Assembly (NCBI GenBank): GCA_038380795.1
Contig: CM076270.1
Coordinates: forward strand, 23,080,001-23,144,000
DNA from: Pyrocephalus nanus
Taxonomy: Eukaryota; Chordata; Aves; Passeriformes; Tyrannidae
DNA: 64,000 nucleotides
Direction of reading: 5' to 3'
Shown here: in pieces, positions 38,173 through 50,522 of the stretch
Layout: each line of letters starts with the position of its first letter
How positions within the stretch are numbered: position 1 is the first letter of the stretch
Made by a program: the position numbers and the translations under genes
Notes under the pieces: model-generated
Seen by the model: only the letters and a program-made list of their open reading frames with translations
What the model was told of the DNA's origin: nothing
Database searches by the model: none

Positions 38173-38831
38173 CTTCTGAGCCTAGCAGGACAGAAATAGA
38201 GTCTCATTCTATTTTAGAGGCATAACAGAAAAGGCCACTCATTGCACAGGCTTCAGACACTGGCTGGTTTTGACTGACACCACTAATATTGTGCAGATCT
38301 GGGCATTTTCTCTCCCTTATTTCAGATCATTTCAGATGCACCTTTGTCTGATTTCTACCCCTCTTGTAGTCTAGCTGTGCAGATAATTGTGGCATGTGAG
38401 CAGAAGTATAAAAAAAGGTAAAACTACATGGAAAGCACACCGTAATATGAAAGCAAACATTCAACTTGACTTTTACCATCTCTGTGGCTCATCAGAATAC
38501 TTTATCCCTGAAGGGTTTGTGACAGACACACTGTGCATGTCAAAGCCAAAAACAGGTCACCTAGCAGGGACTAAAATAAAAGAGGCACCACATCACTGCT
38601 GATTGCTCACAGTCAGCCTGCAAAAATGTCTGGTTTTGCCATAACAGTAACACTATTATTTATTTTATTATATGCATCAAAGAGGGAGAATTTGCAATAT
38701 CCCCTCAGGGAACCAGCAGCCCCATGGGTGCTGTGTGCTCACACTCACCTAAGCCTGAGCCTTCCCTGCAACAAACTTACCCAACCCTGCTATGTATAGA
38801 AATGTTCAGTTCCTTCCTTTCTTTTAAAACT

Positions 38832-38874
38832 TTTGGTTTGGTTTGGTTTGGTTTGGTTTGGTTTGGTTTGGTTT
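38832..38874 (+). repeat. (TTTGG)8 pentanucleotide repeat
   Basis: Eight perfect TTTGG units plus TTT, 43 bases with no interruption, follow AAAACT. The purity suggests ongoing length variation. The complementary strand reads (CCAAA)n. Confidence 0.97.
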
Positions 38875-41800
38875 ATTTAATAGCTGCATTTCACACCAAG
38901 AGGGGCACAGAACAGTTGGGTGACAGGGCCAGCCAAAGCAGATGTGCATGATGATTGCTCCATGTCTCAGAGAGAAGAGTCAGGCTTTGGTCCAGCCTAC
39001 CAGCCAGGCCATGTTTAAGAGCTGACCAAAACTCTCATACAAAGGAACTGAGAGCACGGGGAATTATTTTTCTTGATGCACGATGCTTGCTTTTTGAGTT
39101 TCTTGGGTTCAATACCTACTCATAATCTCCTCAGAGATTTGTTGCAGTAGCCTCTGAATTCTCAGGTTCTTTAGAGTTTTATTTGTTTTTGCTCTTACAT
39201 TGTGTTTTCCCTTTGACGTTCTGTTTTCCACTGTTTGTCACGGCACTGCAGGCATCGCCCAGAAATCAGTGCCTCACTCGGGCATTACATAACAGTTACA
39301 CCAGATATTGCTGATGTTTCCCACTGTTTACAAAGCAAACTCAGTTTGCTCTTCATGTTTTCCAGTACACAATTGTCAGTTTACAGATGAGAGCTGGCTG
39401 AGTCATTTGTGCCGAGCCATCGCCTTTCCACTCGCTGCATCCCGGTCCCAAGTGACAGGGAGCGCATGGCAACAACTGCCACACCAGAAAGGGCAGATAT
39501 AAACTGCTGCTGCAGAGGAGGGAAGTTATTTTGACTTGATCTACAGTGTTTTGAGGTTTTTCCAAAGCTACTAAATCTTTTAATTTGGCAGTGTTGATGC
39601 AGGATTATTTTTTTAACTGGTTTTTTATTTTTTTTCCTTTCAATTTCCAGCGTTCATTACTAAGAGCTAAATCTTTGGCCACAGTAAAGTGTCTCCTCTG
39701 ACTTTCCTAAAATTACACTGAATTACACATGCTGTGGCCCCCGCCCCAAATCTGCAGCCATGTGTTCCAAGGGTACTTGCACTTACTGAAGTTTAAAAGT
39801 GAAAAAAGTTGGTTTAGTTTTGTTTTTGCCTCCTGTGTCCTAACCTTTAGGTGTCACAGAGCATACAGGGTAGTGATTCTGAGCAGGCTACAGCTAACTT
39901 TTGTCCCAAAACCTGTCTCTTTTCCCTGAAGATTTACCTCTTAGTCTATCCTTTGCCAGCCCTGGCACAGCCCTTCTCTGTGCATGTGCTTTGGAAAAGG
40001 AGCCAGGTGACATGCAGAGTAAGAAATGTGGGCTATGCAGAGCATTTATTCCCTTCATGTCAGTATTTCCCAGCTTTTTTTCTATAGAGCCAAGTGGATC
40101 TGTTTCTCCCACGCCACAGCTCTCCCTCTAAACACAATGAACAATAATTTTCTTATGCAGTGCTTTTCCAGGCTGTGGAAGAAGAGCCAGTCCAAGGAGT
40201 CAGTGTGTGAATCTGCTTTCAGACAGCTCTCCACTCCACTCCTGTGCATTTCCAATAGGCACAGCAATGATGCAGCAGCAGCACCACTGCCCTGCCCTTT
40301 TGGAGATGGATGTTAGCAGTCATAAATAATCACTGAATCCATGAGAACTAAGAGGAGCTCATTCTTTTGCAGTCCCACTAGTGTGTCACCCCATGATCCA
40401 TCGCTGTGTCTCATAAAAATGGATTGGTCCTTTGTCTTTCTATTCCTCCACATTACCAGCCATTTGCATTTCCCTCAGATGAATTCTATAGCCAGGCTGA
40501 GTGACTATTCTTTACAGAATTGGTTTCAGGCTTTCCAAGGCATGGTGGAAGAGGAAGGTTGGCACACAGAGAGCTTCACTACTGATGTGATGCCTTCTGG
40601 GTTGCAGTGAACAGAAATGATTTTGTTTTAAAGGCTCAGCTTTGAAAGAGTGATCTCACCTTGCCAGTTGCTAATGAAATAACTACATCCATGCCAAACT
40701 GAGACTGGTACTGCCCACTAAACAGTGACAAGGAACAGCTGTGTTTGATGCTGTGGCTTCCATTTATGAAAAGGTTTCCTTCTCAGCTCCTAGATATTTG
40801 CATGGAATAAGCAAAGCCACAGTAGCACAGCTTTGAGAGACTCGGTGTCCTTTTCCATTATGAATTTTTCCCACAGTTGGCCCTGTGGATGCAGGAATGA
40901 AAAGTAAATAAGTGATGGACTGAAACTTATGTCCTAATTAATACTGTTTTCTCAGTATTTTTTCTAGATGTTTGAAGTTAAATATGACCAGTCCAGGCAC
41001 ACTGAACATACACTCCACTTGAGTGCTTTGTTTGATTAGGATTTGGGTTTGTTTTCTTTACTTTTCAAGAACCCTTGATGTCTGTACAAGATCTTACCAA
41101 AAAAAATAATCACAAGTAATAAGTTAACTCCAGTTTACACACATGCAATGATAACTGTATTAATGACATGGTTCCTTTTCCTACTGTGGTGAAAGAGCAT
41201 TAAGCATCATGCTTATAATTTTCCACGTTGCACAGAACTGCCACAGAAAGGACAAATTACTTGACCTGAGTATTTTTTCTCCATTTTGTCACCCTCTAAC
41301 ACCACATTGCTCATACTGAGATATGGTCACTGTGTTTCTAAATGGTTCATCAGGAACTTCTTCTGTGGATATGGTGCCAGCCCTTCCCTGTTCTCAGATA
41401 GTTTGACCCCTACATTTGCAGAAGCCAGGAAGAAGAAAAGCACAGCCCTGCTATCTTGCTGTGTCACAAACAGCTGGTTATACAGCACTGGAGGGGGAAA
41501 CAGGAACTGTTTTCCTGTTCAATGAACCACATTCAAGCTGTTTGTTGGATAGGAATGATGAGCCAGCACTGGGCACTATTTCCTTAGGAATAGTCAGGAA
41601 TTTGAATGCACTTGGATTAAAGTGGCTTAGGTTATGTGACAGACATGTGGGCACTCACTGCAGTTTATCATCCATAAGTAAATTTTTGCTCTCATAGCAC
41701 ATGACTTTCCACTTAGTCCTCTCCTTAACACTTATGAATTTATCCACTATTGTTACAGTGTTTCCTGAAGAAGGTGAAGTAGCTCAGTCCAACAGAGCAG

Positions 41801-43260
41801 GCATTTCTGGCAGGAAAAAAAATAGACTACTTTCTTTTGTAACAACGAATTTGCCCCTTTACCTGCTTTTTTTTTTTTTTGTTTTTTTGGTACAGTGGTG
41901 ATCTGCAGGAAGTGACAACCCCAGATTTGGCAGAGAAGGCAGCAAATATAACCCATATCTTCCTTAGAAAAACCACATTGGGAATTAGCCATCAAAGGGG
42001 ACTGTCTATTCAGGCTAGCAGGCAGAGCCCACCCCCAGACTGTTCACTGCACTGAGCCCATGTGGAGCAGGCTATTTGATGTATAAAAAATGGAAGCTTT
42101 TTTTTTTTTTTTTTGAGTTCTGAACCTGATCTGTAAGTCTGCAGTTAAGTATCTTCCTTTTACAGACAAAAAATTTTTTCCTGAAGGTTGTTGGATTTGC
42201 TTCTTAGTAAAGTGGTTTTCATTTAAGATGTCTTTGTGTGTTGACCACCTTGTCTGAAGGTTATTTCATTGTATTCTCCTTGATCAAATGCTATTCACAA
42301 TACAGTGGATGTCATGACCCAGTAATCCCATTTAATAAAATTCACTGTCTCCTGACTGGCTAGCAAAGGGAGGTCCTATTCAAACAATTACCAGACATTA
42401 GCATTGAACTTGTGACTAATATAAAATCAGAAATGACTCTTACTTTCCTCCTTCTTTTCACCTTGAGTGAATTTTAAATTGATTAATGGATCTAGATACC
42501 ATCAAATTCCTCAAAAATCTGCACACACACTATAATAAAGGCAAAAAATAATTTCTGATGGGTACATTAATTCACCTCATAAGGCATCTTCCTAATTCCC
42601 TTGTCTCTTGAGCTATTTAAAGCTGATGACGTTGCACATTTGTCCCCCCAAAATAATTAACTCTTTTCAAAATCCACTATGTTTCATTTACTCAACCATA
42701 ACAAACTTGTTGCTCACAACACACAGTTTGATATCAGAGACATGAAAATAATGTGAAAGAAAGAGGCTCTAGATTCATAAATGAAATTTTACCCCAGCGT
42801 TGCAATAACCATATCTTGGTATCTTGCTTTTTTGCTACTATGGCCTTGAGGGAGTTTCCAGACACCTCTGCAAGGTGGAAGATGGGAGAAATTATCTGAT
42901 CAGCAGGATACTCTCTGGACTTGAGTAATAACGTGCTCAGTCTGCAGGAGAAATTAAGATGCTGCTCGGATATCCTTTTTTGAGGAAAAACTAAAATACC
43001 ATCAATTAAAGAATACTTAAAATATCATTCAGCATTTGTTTGGGTTGATTGTTATAGCAGCATCGTGTGGCTGATGCATTCCTGGTGTAAATGAGTCACT
43101 GCTGTAGAAAGGTGTTTCTGCCTGGCCATTATTTCCTCCTCCCTTGGCTGTGCTGACAGATCTAATCAGATACTTCATTGTGTTCTTTCAAAAGTGAACA
43201 GGAAAGGCGTTCAATGACCAGTGAAGACATTTCCAAAGGAAAACACTCACTTTCTCCTGG
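38875..43260. other. Non-coding stretch with T homopolymers
   Basis: No frame exceeds 96 codons. T14 (41867-41880) and T17 (42098-42114) tracts occur. Nothing else was recognised. Confidence 0.6.
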
Positions 43261-43286
43261 AAAAAAAAAAAAAAAAAAAAAAAAAA
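43261..43286 (+). repeat. A26 homopolymer
   Basis: Twenty-six A residues follow CTTTCTCCTGG. Further A15 (43467-43481) and A18 (44332-44349) runs lie within 1.1 kb downstream. No retrogene or SINE body is visible before any of them. Confidence 0.95.
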
Positions 43287-46200
43287 GGATTAGGTCTCTT
43301 TGGGACTGTGTTATTGAGAATGAATGGCTGTAAATGGGGATTGCAGATGATTTACTCTATATCCCAGGATTTGGGGGATGAGTCATATTAATGTACCAGA
43401 CAATGGTGGGACAAATAATAAGAAAAAAAAATCTTCTTCTATTTGGAGAAAGAAATATATAGGGGGAAAAAAAAAAAAAAAGTTCTTAAGCACACTGGTA
43501 AAAATAAATATGCATTCAAAAGAATTGTAGGGCTGCATTTTTTTTTTTAATAGCAGAAAAACAAGAAATTGCTTGCATATCTAGGTTTTCCATACTGTTT
43601 ATCTAGTAACTATACAACACATACACATTATGTTTGCATTTTATATGACTGTATGCATACATAAAACCAGTACAGTTTTGAAAACTAATGTGTTGTCTGG
43701 CGTGTCCTCAAGCCCTGGATCGCTTCTGGACAGAAAGAAGGCAAACCCTAGAAATCTGCTTACTTTAGATCTGGCCCCTGACACTCTTTGATAGATAACA
43801 GAAAACAGTGTCATTTTTAACAGGCCTTCAGCTGAGATAAAACCCTTTATATTAATGGCCACATTTCTATGCTACATCAGAGAATGTAAAAGGCAGGGTT
43901 TGGCTGGAAAAAAAAATGACCCTCTTGGCATGTGCTGATATCGAGGAATATTAAGTATTTTCTTCCAGCTCACTGAGCCTTCCCAGATTTAAGGCAGACT
44001 AGTATAGCTGTCCACAGCAAGGTAATACAGAGTACAGCTCTTTCTGGAAGAATTCTGGGAGACAGCCAGCCTGAGGAAAAGTGCTTAGCTAAATTCAACA
44101 CAATACTATTGTTCATTTCTCTGCTCACTGAAACACACTTGGAAAGGAAAGTGAATTTAAGCTCCACGGCGTGTGAAGTATGTATTAAATAAGAAGTTGA
44201 ATCAGGTGACTATTTATTAGAAAGTACAGCAGATGCTGAGTAACACCAGTCTGAGTTGTAAGAATGCCAGTCCGTGCAGTCACTAAAAGCAAAACCTGGG
44301 AGCTGTGTTTCAACATGAAAAATTGAAAAGGAAAAAAAAAAAAAAAAAATAAAGGAGATTAAGACACGTCTAAAAGTGTGTTCCTTAGTATGCACCTACC
44401 TGAATGAGTTTTCCCCAGTGTGAAAAGTGCCATGTCATTAGAAGTAATATCGGTTTGTGGACAACTACCAGCTATGCTTTGCTCTGAGTAAAGGAAAGCA
44501 ATGCAGAATTATAGTCCATCATTTACCAGATTGCTTCAACTCCTTTTGCTTAAATAGAAGCCCATCATAATATTACAGAATACTTTAAAAATGTCCTGTA
44601 ATTAGTTTCCAGAAATAAATTAGCTAACAGTGGATGAATCACAGACTTTTTTCCTGCACACACCAGGCTGATCAACCCTCAGAGATACTTGAACCTGGAA
44701 AAGTCACAATTGAAAACAGTGTTATAGCCTTCCCAGCCCTGTACAACTTTCTCATAATCAGGTCCTGGCTTTCATTCCTTCTTCTTGCTGTCTCCAAAGA
44801 GATACACTCCCACTGGCACGATGCTTGTCTTGCTTTTTCAGGAGTGATGTGGAAGTACAGCAGAGCCGTGCACGGCTGAACTGAGCTCCCAGCTCCTTTT
44901 GAAGTCGAGAGAATGGCAGATTGTGCATGTTAGAGTATTTCTTTTATTGCATTTCCCAAAACAGCGCTGCTTGTGAGCTTGCCAGCGCTAAGCAGTTGTT
45001 AGTTTAGTGTACAGGAGAGCAGCAGCTGCTGGGCACGTGCCAGCTCCTTTAAGTAGCAACAGCACTGCCACCCAAAGCCATCCGAAACCACAGCAGAACT
45101 GAGGAAAACACCACTAACTCATCTATACATTTATACCCCGTGCTGCTGTGGGCAGCATGCAGTGATCACATATGCAGCCCTTCAGCACAGGGCTCACAAG
45201 AAAGCGATTCCAAATCCAGCGTAGCCAGGAGGAGAGTGAATGCAAACCTTAAAATTACTGTCCCCCTCAGGGGGTTGCTGCCGGTTTTCTACTTTACTTC
45301 TCAAATAACTTTACTGCTGCTTTGAAAACCTCTGAAGCACTAACCAGCAGCTCACTTGTTAATGTGACAGTTTGGGCCAAGAGCGGAAGCACCAGCTGGT
45401 TTGTTTCTGACAAAGGCTGTAAAGAAAGGGCTCTGGGCTGGGAGCACACAGCTCTTCAGCTTTGCTCTTGGAGAGCAGCAGAGACTGCCTTTTGATGTAC
45501 AACTGCTCCCATCACATGATGCAGGGCCTCCAGCGTACAAAACTGCACTCCTGATTTTGGAAGCAAAGCAGTAGGGTGGGTAAAGTCCTCTCACCTCCAT
45601 TCCTGCCCAGTAGTTACAGAGCTCTGCATTTGCCATTTACCTCAACACACACTGGGGCAACAAATACAGAGTTGTCACGTGAGATTCTGCAAGTTTTGCA
45701 GAAAGTAGTTGAATAGTTTCTTTCTCTTTTCTTCATACCACCTAGAGTAATGAAGCAATGAAATGATTACTTTAATCTCATTCCCGTTTTGCCCCATCTT
45801 GCAAAACAAAGTACAGCAGATGGGAGATCTCATGCCAGAGCACATTTCCTGCACTTTGCACCCATGCTGACAGTCACCCTCCTCCACACAACGCCCACCA
45901 CCATTTTGCAGCATGAAGTGCTCCAATCTTCTGTCCAAAGCTTTCACACACCACAGAAGTGAATTTAGCATTGTCTCCTCTTCCTGCAAGTAGGCACAGA
46001 GCCTGAGGGCAGAGGGGCAGGGCCAGCCTTTAAGACAGTGTCCCCTTCTCTTCCCAAATGTCTCTGCAAGACCTTTCTCCCAGGAGCAGAACTCTTACTG
46101 AACAAGAGCAAACAGCTGTTTGCAGCAGCAGGGGCTCCTTCACACTGCCAGAACTTATCAGAGGAAACCACGGGACGTGCTGACCCCCGAGAACATCCCC

Positions 46201-48329
46201 TGTGCCTGACCCGACACCCCAGACACGCAGCAGCCTTCACTGGGGCTGCCCCTGGGACACCAGAGCTCTGTGAGCTCCTGGCACGGGCAAGATGTTTCTA
46301 AGACAGCCCCTTCTCTGGGGAGCAAAGGCTGCCTGCTGGAGTGCTCTGCAGAAATTCCTCCTTCTCGTGGTAGAAAAAACAGCCCAGCCCACGGAGTCTC
46401 CAGTGGGATAAACGCTAGGAGCAACACATCCAAAAGTAGCTCTGAAAAGCCAAGTCCAAGCACTACAAAGGCAACATTTCAGATTTAGGTGCTAAACACA
46501 GAACTTAAAAGTCCCAACATTTCTGGGGCAGGGAATAGAGCCAGGAGAGATTTCAGAAGGCACTTGAGTGCTTGAACTTAAAGATAGGAAATTGCTACTC
46601 ATCTGGGACGTGATTATTGGGAATATCCAGACTTAGTTATCTTGCTTCTACTGAGCCTAAAGATCTTATTCTGACTATTTGGGGTTTTTTTTAGAAGTAA
46701 TATCACTTCACTATCTTCTGCAAGAATTTAAATTATCTGTGTGCCTAATTTGTTTTGTTTATCTGTGTTGTGCTACAAAAAATGAATTACAAATTCAAAA
46801 CTCACCTGAGTGGATGCAGAGTTTTATGAAAGTACAGCTGATATGATGCTTCAAAGATCAGCTGGTTTCCACAGCAAAAGATGATAAAAAAGTAATTTTC
46901 CTGAGCTCATACCTATTTTGAAATGATTATTAAAAGGCAACTCCAACACTGTGTGAGAAAAAGGGGATGGATGAGTACCAAAAACATTTTCCTGTCCTCA
47001 TGAAGAACTATTAATAAAAGAAAATTTAAAAAAATATATTACAGCATAAATAATATTTTCCCACCCAAAAGAAGCTTTGTTTCATACTTACAGACAGGGA
47101 CTGGGGTGAGGTAGGCCTTATGTGTGGGTGTCATAATGGTACAAAAGAAATGCTATACAGGTGAAGTCAGCCATTCATTGAATGGGATCAAAAATTGAAA
47201 TGGAGTCAAAGAAGATACAAGAAATAAAAAGTAGAAGGCAGAAATGCCATAGGATGAGTGAGGGTAGCAAAGCAGTAAGAACAGAGCATCAACACCTCAT
47301 GTCCTGTTGACAGCAGCAGAGACACCTGGTCCATATTTACCACGGGTGGGCAATGTGGTGTGTGCCCATGGGCTGCACCATCTCCCTCATTCTCCTCCTG
47401 GGGATGCTCCAGTCCCCATCAAATGGGTCAGTGGGTGCTGGATGTCCCCAGTCACAGCTCAGGTTGCACAGGCACAGCTGCTGGCCCAGCTGACATCCTC
47501 ATCCCATTCTCAGCAGGGCATGGAAAGACACCATGGGGTCCCTAACCCAGGAGGGAGGAGGAAAATGTGTGTTTGTGTCTTGTACCCCAGCATTTTTCAT
47601 CCCGTTCTAGGTAATGTCAGCCACAAATGTTCAACTAATTAAGAGAAAACAAGACTTGATTTGAATTCCCATGCTGAGACTGCAGCCTTGTCAAATTTCT
47701 TCTGCTGACAGATTTCTGTTTTCTTTTGAGTTTTTTTAATCTTTTATCTGGTTTGAGCTGTCTGCAGAAAGTGAAGCAAGTCCACTTGGAGGCTATTTCT
47801 GAGGTATTGCCTCTAACGATCCAGTATTCAAGTCTGCTTGTTAACAGTAAAAGGCACCTGATCTCGTTAAGAAGGTTAACATGTGCTGCAGATAAAATCC
47901 TAACTAAAATAAACCCCTTAATTCTTTGGATGTTTATCTGCTGTGGTGTTGAATTTACTGTGTAATGTCTGAGGTGTGCTGCCAGTGATGGATTCAGGTT
48001 GTAATCTCTGCAGGAGAGGCAGCTGAATTTTTTTCTGCATGCAAATTGCTGACAATGTTAATGGCCATCAGCAAGGAACAAATAATCCTGCTCATAATGC
48101 CAGCACCAGTTTCCTGTCTGTATCACAATTCATTCTTAGGAAAGAGATGTAAACTAAATATAACAGCTCCCCCCCATTTATGTAGAAATATTCCTCTTGC
48201 AGGCTTCAATCCAATTAAAAACTCTTTTTTTCTGCTTTGCAGAGGCATCTAAAGAATAAGATGTTCCACCTAGGGAGGTATGTGTATTATCAGACCTGCC
48301 TATTTGCATGTCTTTGTTCTCAACTTCTT
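43287..48329. other. Non-coding stretch with a G+C-richer patch
   Basis: The longest frame is 111 codons. The segment at 46160-46300 is richer in G+C and in CpG than its surroundings and is open on both strands for about 90-100 codons. No conserved protein or splice-bounded exon was found there. A15 and A18 tracts are noted with the A26 entry. Confidence 0.55.
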
Positions 48330-48360
48330 AAAAAAAAAAAAAAAAAAAGAGAGAGAGAGA
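48330..48360 (+). repeat. A19 followed by (GA)6
   Basis: Nineteen A residues lead directly into six GA dinucleotides. This is a compound microsatellite, probably born from a poly(A) tract. Confidence 0.95.
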
Positions 48361-49548
48361 AAGTTATTCCATTTGAATAGGAATTTCAAGCAGCAGAAAT
48401 ATAATTTGCACATATAGTTGAACTCCAGAAATGCTGGCCATGTCGTCAAACACGCAGCTGGACAGATTCTTGTCTCACAGCATTCAACCTGCTCACTAGC
48501 TGGGAATGCTTAAATCCCTGCCCATCACAAACACTCCTGAGCTTGTGTCACTGATCTGTTGTAATGCAAAGGCTCAGTATCTCTCTTCATGGCCCATCAA
48601 ATTTGAAGATACCACACTGATACTACTGGAAAAAAACACCCTGCACCAATCCTGCTCACTTACAGGAGGTCATTTTCAGGAAGAGAGACTAATGGCGTTG
48701 GGATTATGCAGCTAAATGAGTAAAACCATCTGCTGCCATTAAGCTGGTTACACTTACATTAAAAAATAATCTCCATCAGAAAATAAAATGTCTGGAATTT
48801 GCTGTATTTTCCTATGTTTTCTATGCAATGGTCACAAAAGATTGCGTTTCAGGTAATTAACAGTGATTTGCTGCGAGATGGATTGAAAAGGTTGGGCTTT
48901 ATGACAACAGGCTGAGTTGCAGTGATCTGATTTCTCTGTGTGCATTTCAGCAGTGCAGCAGAAGCTGAAGGATAGACTGAATCCTTAGATAGCTGTTTTG
49001 GTACCAGCAGCAAGACAGGATTTATTGCCTGCTTTCATTCACGAAACCAGACACATTAAAATAACAGAATGTACCTGAAGACAATCAGCAGTGTAAATTA
49101 CCTAAGGGAAGGTAGTGAAGACAGCTTTCAGATAGCTCTACAGTATGTTAGTGTCACTGAGAAGAATGTTAGGAAAACAGAGTGGAGTTAATGAAATGCC
49201 ATTTCACTGTCAAGTGCTGAAGCACCCCCAGCCAAGGACTTGTCAGGACAAACTGTGGTAGCAGTGAGTGAAGAAACAGCTGGAATGGTGCTGGAAACAG
49301 GACCTAACACTGGCTGCAAACCGAGACTCAGGGCACACAGCAACAGAACCAGACCTCTGAAGGTGTTTGGACCACGTTATCACAGCTCCCAGGAAGGGCT
49401 CAAAAAATCTCTCAAGAAATCTGTCTGTTTAATCACCTAAAAATATTCCAACAGTCTGTCCTCTTTCATTCTGGAAGAAAACATCCACTAATTTTGGGTG
49501 CACACACATAAAGAGTGAGCCACATCCCATCAGGGAGCTGTCACTTAC

Positions 49549-49628
49549 CTTGCTTTTAGAATGAGGAAATGATTTACACCAGCTCAACATGCAGCAGCAC
49601 CAGCAAGGAGAAGGATGAATTTTGCAGG
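49549..49628 (-). other. Candidate exon, minus strand (80 bp)
   Basis: The minus strand has GGGCTATTCCTTCCCAG, then 80 bp, then AAGCAAG followed by GTAAGTGAC, a strong donor. Only one frame is open, and its cysteine-rich peptide (HPSPCWCCCMLSW) does not look conserved. A non-coding exon or decoy is more likely than coding. Confidence 0.15.
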
Positions 49629-49823
49629 CTGGGAAGGAATAGCCCAGTGACATCCTCGTGCAGATTGTTCATTTGATCATTAAACTATCACAGAGAAAAG
49701 TAACACTGGCTGTGCTATGCTGCCACATTCCTCAGGACAGAACTGAATTACTTCAAGACATAAAATTGCATAATTGTGTGCATACTATTCTAGCTATGGC
49801 CTTGACAAGCATTATATTCTATT

Positions 49824-49840
49824 AAAAAAAAAAAAAAAAA
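49824..49840 (+). repeat. A17 homopolymer
   Basis: Seventeen A residues follow TATTCTATT and are followed by GGAAG and further A-rich sequence to about 49855. Confidence 0.9.
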
Positions 49841-50098
49841 GGAAGAAAAAAAACAGAAGAGAAAAGTTAATGATACTGTCAAATCAGTTAATGAGCAGCA
49901 GGAGAAAAAGCAAAGAGTCTATTTTATGTACAGTAATAAAGGGCAAGAAAAAATTCCCATGAACATCCAAATGCAGGTAATTCAGGGGCAGGAACCCAAC
50001 AAAACAGGCACAGGGGTGAAAAGAGCATTCCAATATAATTAATGCAGTGTTTCATTTCTGCCTTATTTCATACATACCTTTCTTGTTGCCTTTCATTC

Positions 50099-50120
50099 TT
50101 TTTTTTTTTTTTTTTTTTTT
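50099..50120 (-). repeat. T22 homopolymer and T-rich tail
   Basis: Twenty-two T residues are followed by ATTTTTATTTTCATTTC. The pattern is an interrupted poly(T) tract. No retroposed gene was recognised on the opposite strand. Confidence 0.95.
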
Positions 50121-50504
50121 ATTTTTATTTTCATTTCATTTTCTGAAGTAAAAACCATTCGTAGAACTAGCTGGAGTCCTGCAGAGGACAGTGTTGGCTC
50201 TGGCATGTGGCACGTTGTCTCTGTGTGGGCTGCTGCCAGGTGAGGACTGGCACCTCCACAGTTCCTTCCTCTGGCTCCAACAGGCTCCTTGGCTGCACAG
50301 ACACATTTGGATGCTTTCATCTCTTATCTGTCCCTGCTCGGGTTGATTTGACAAGGTTTGGAAGCCTCTGCATAACCTTTATCCACAAGACAGGCCACAG
50401 ACTTCTTCAAATCCGCCAAACCCATATTTTTTTCCCCCCAGTGTTTTGCAGTGGTCAGCTGGAGGCACTGTCCCTGCTCTCTGCTGTGCAGGCTGCTCCA
50501 CAGG

Positions 50505-50522
50505 AGCAGCAGCAGCAGCAGC
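50505..50522 (+). repeat. (AGC)6 trinucleotide repeat
   Basis: Six AGC units follow CACAGG. They lie inside a 154-codon plus-strand frame (50207-50671), where they would encode glutamines, but that frame shows no other coding signature. Confidence 0.95.
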
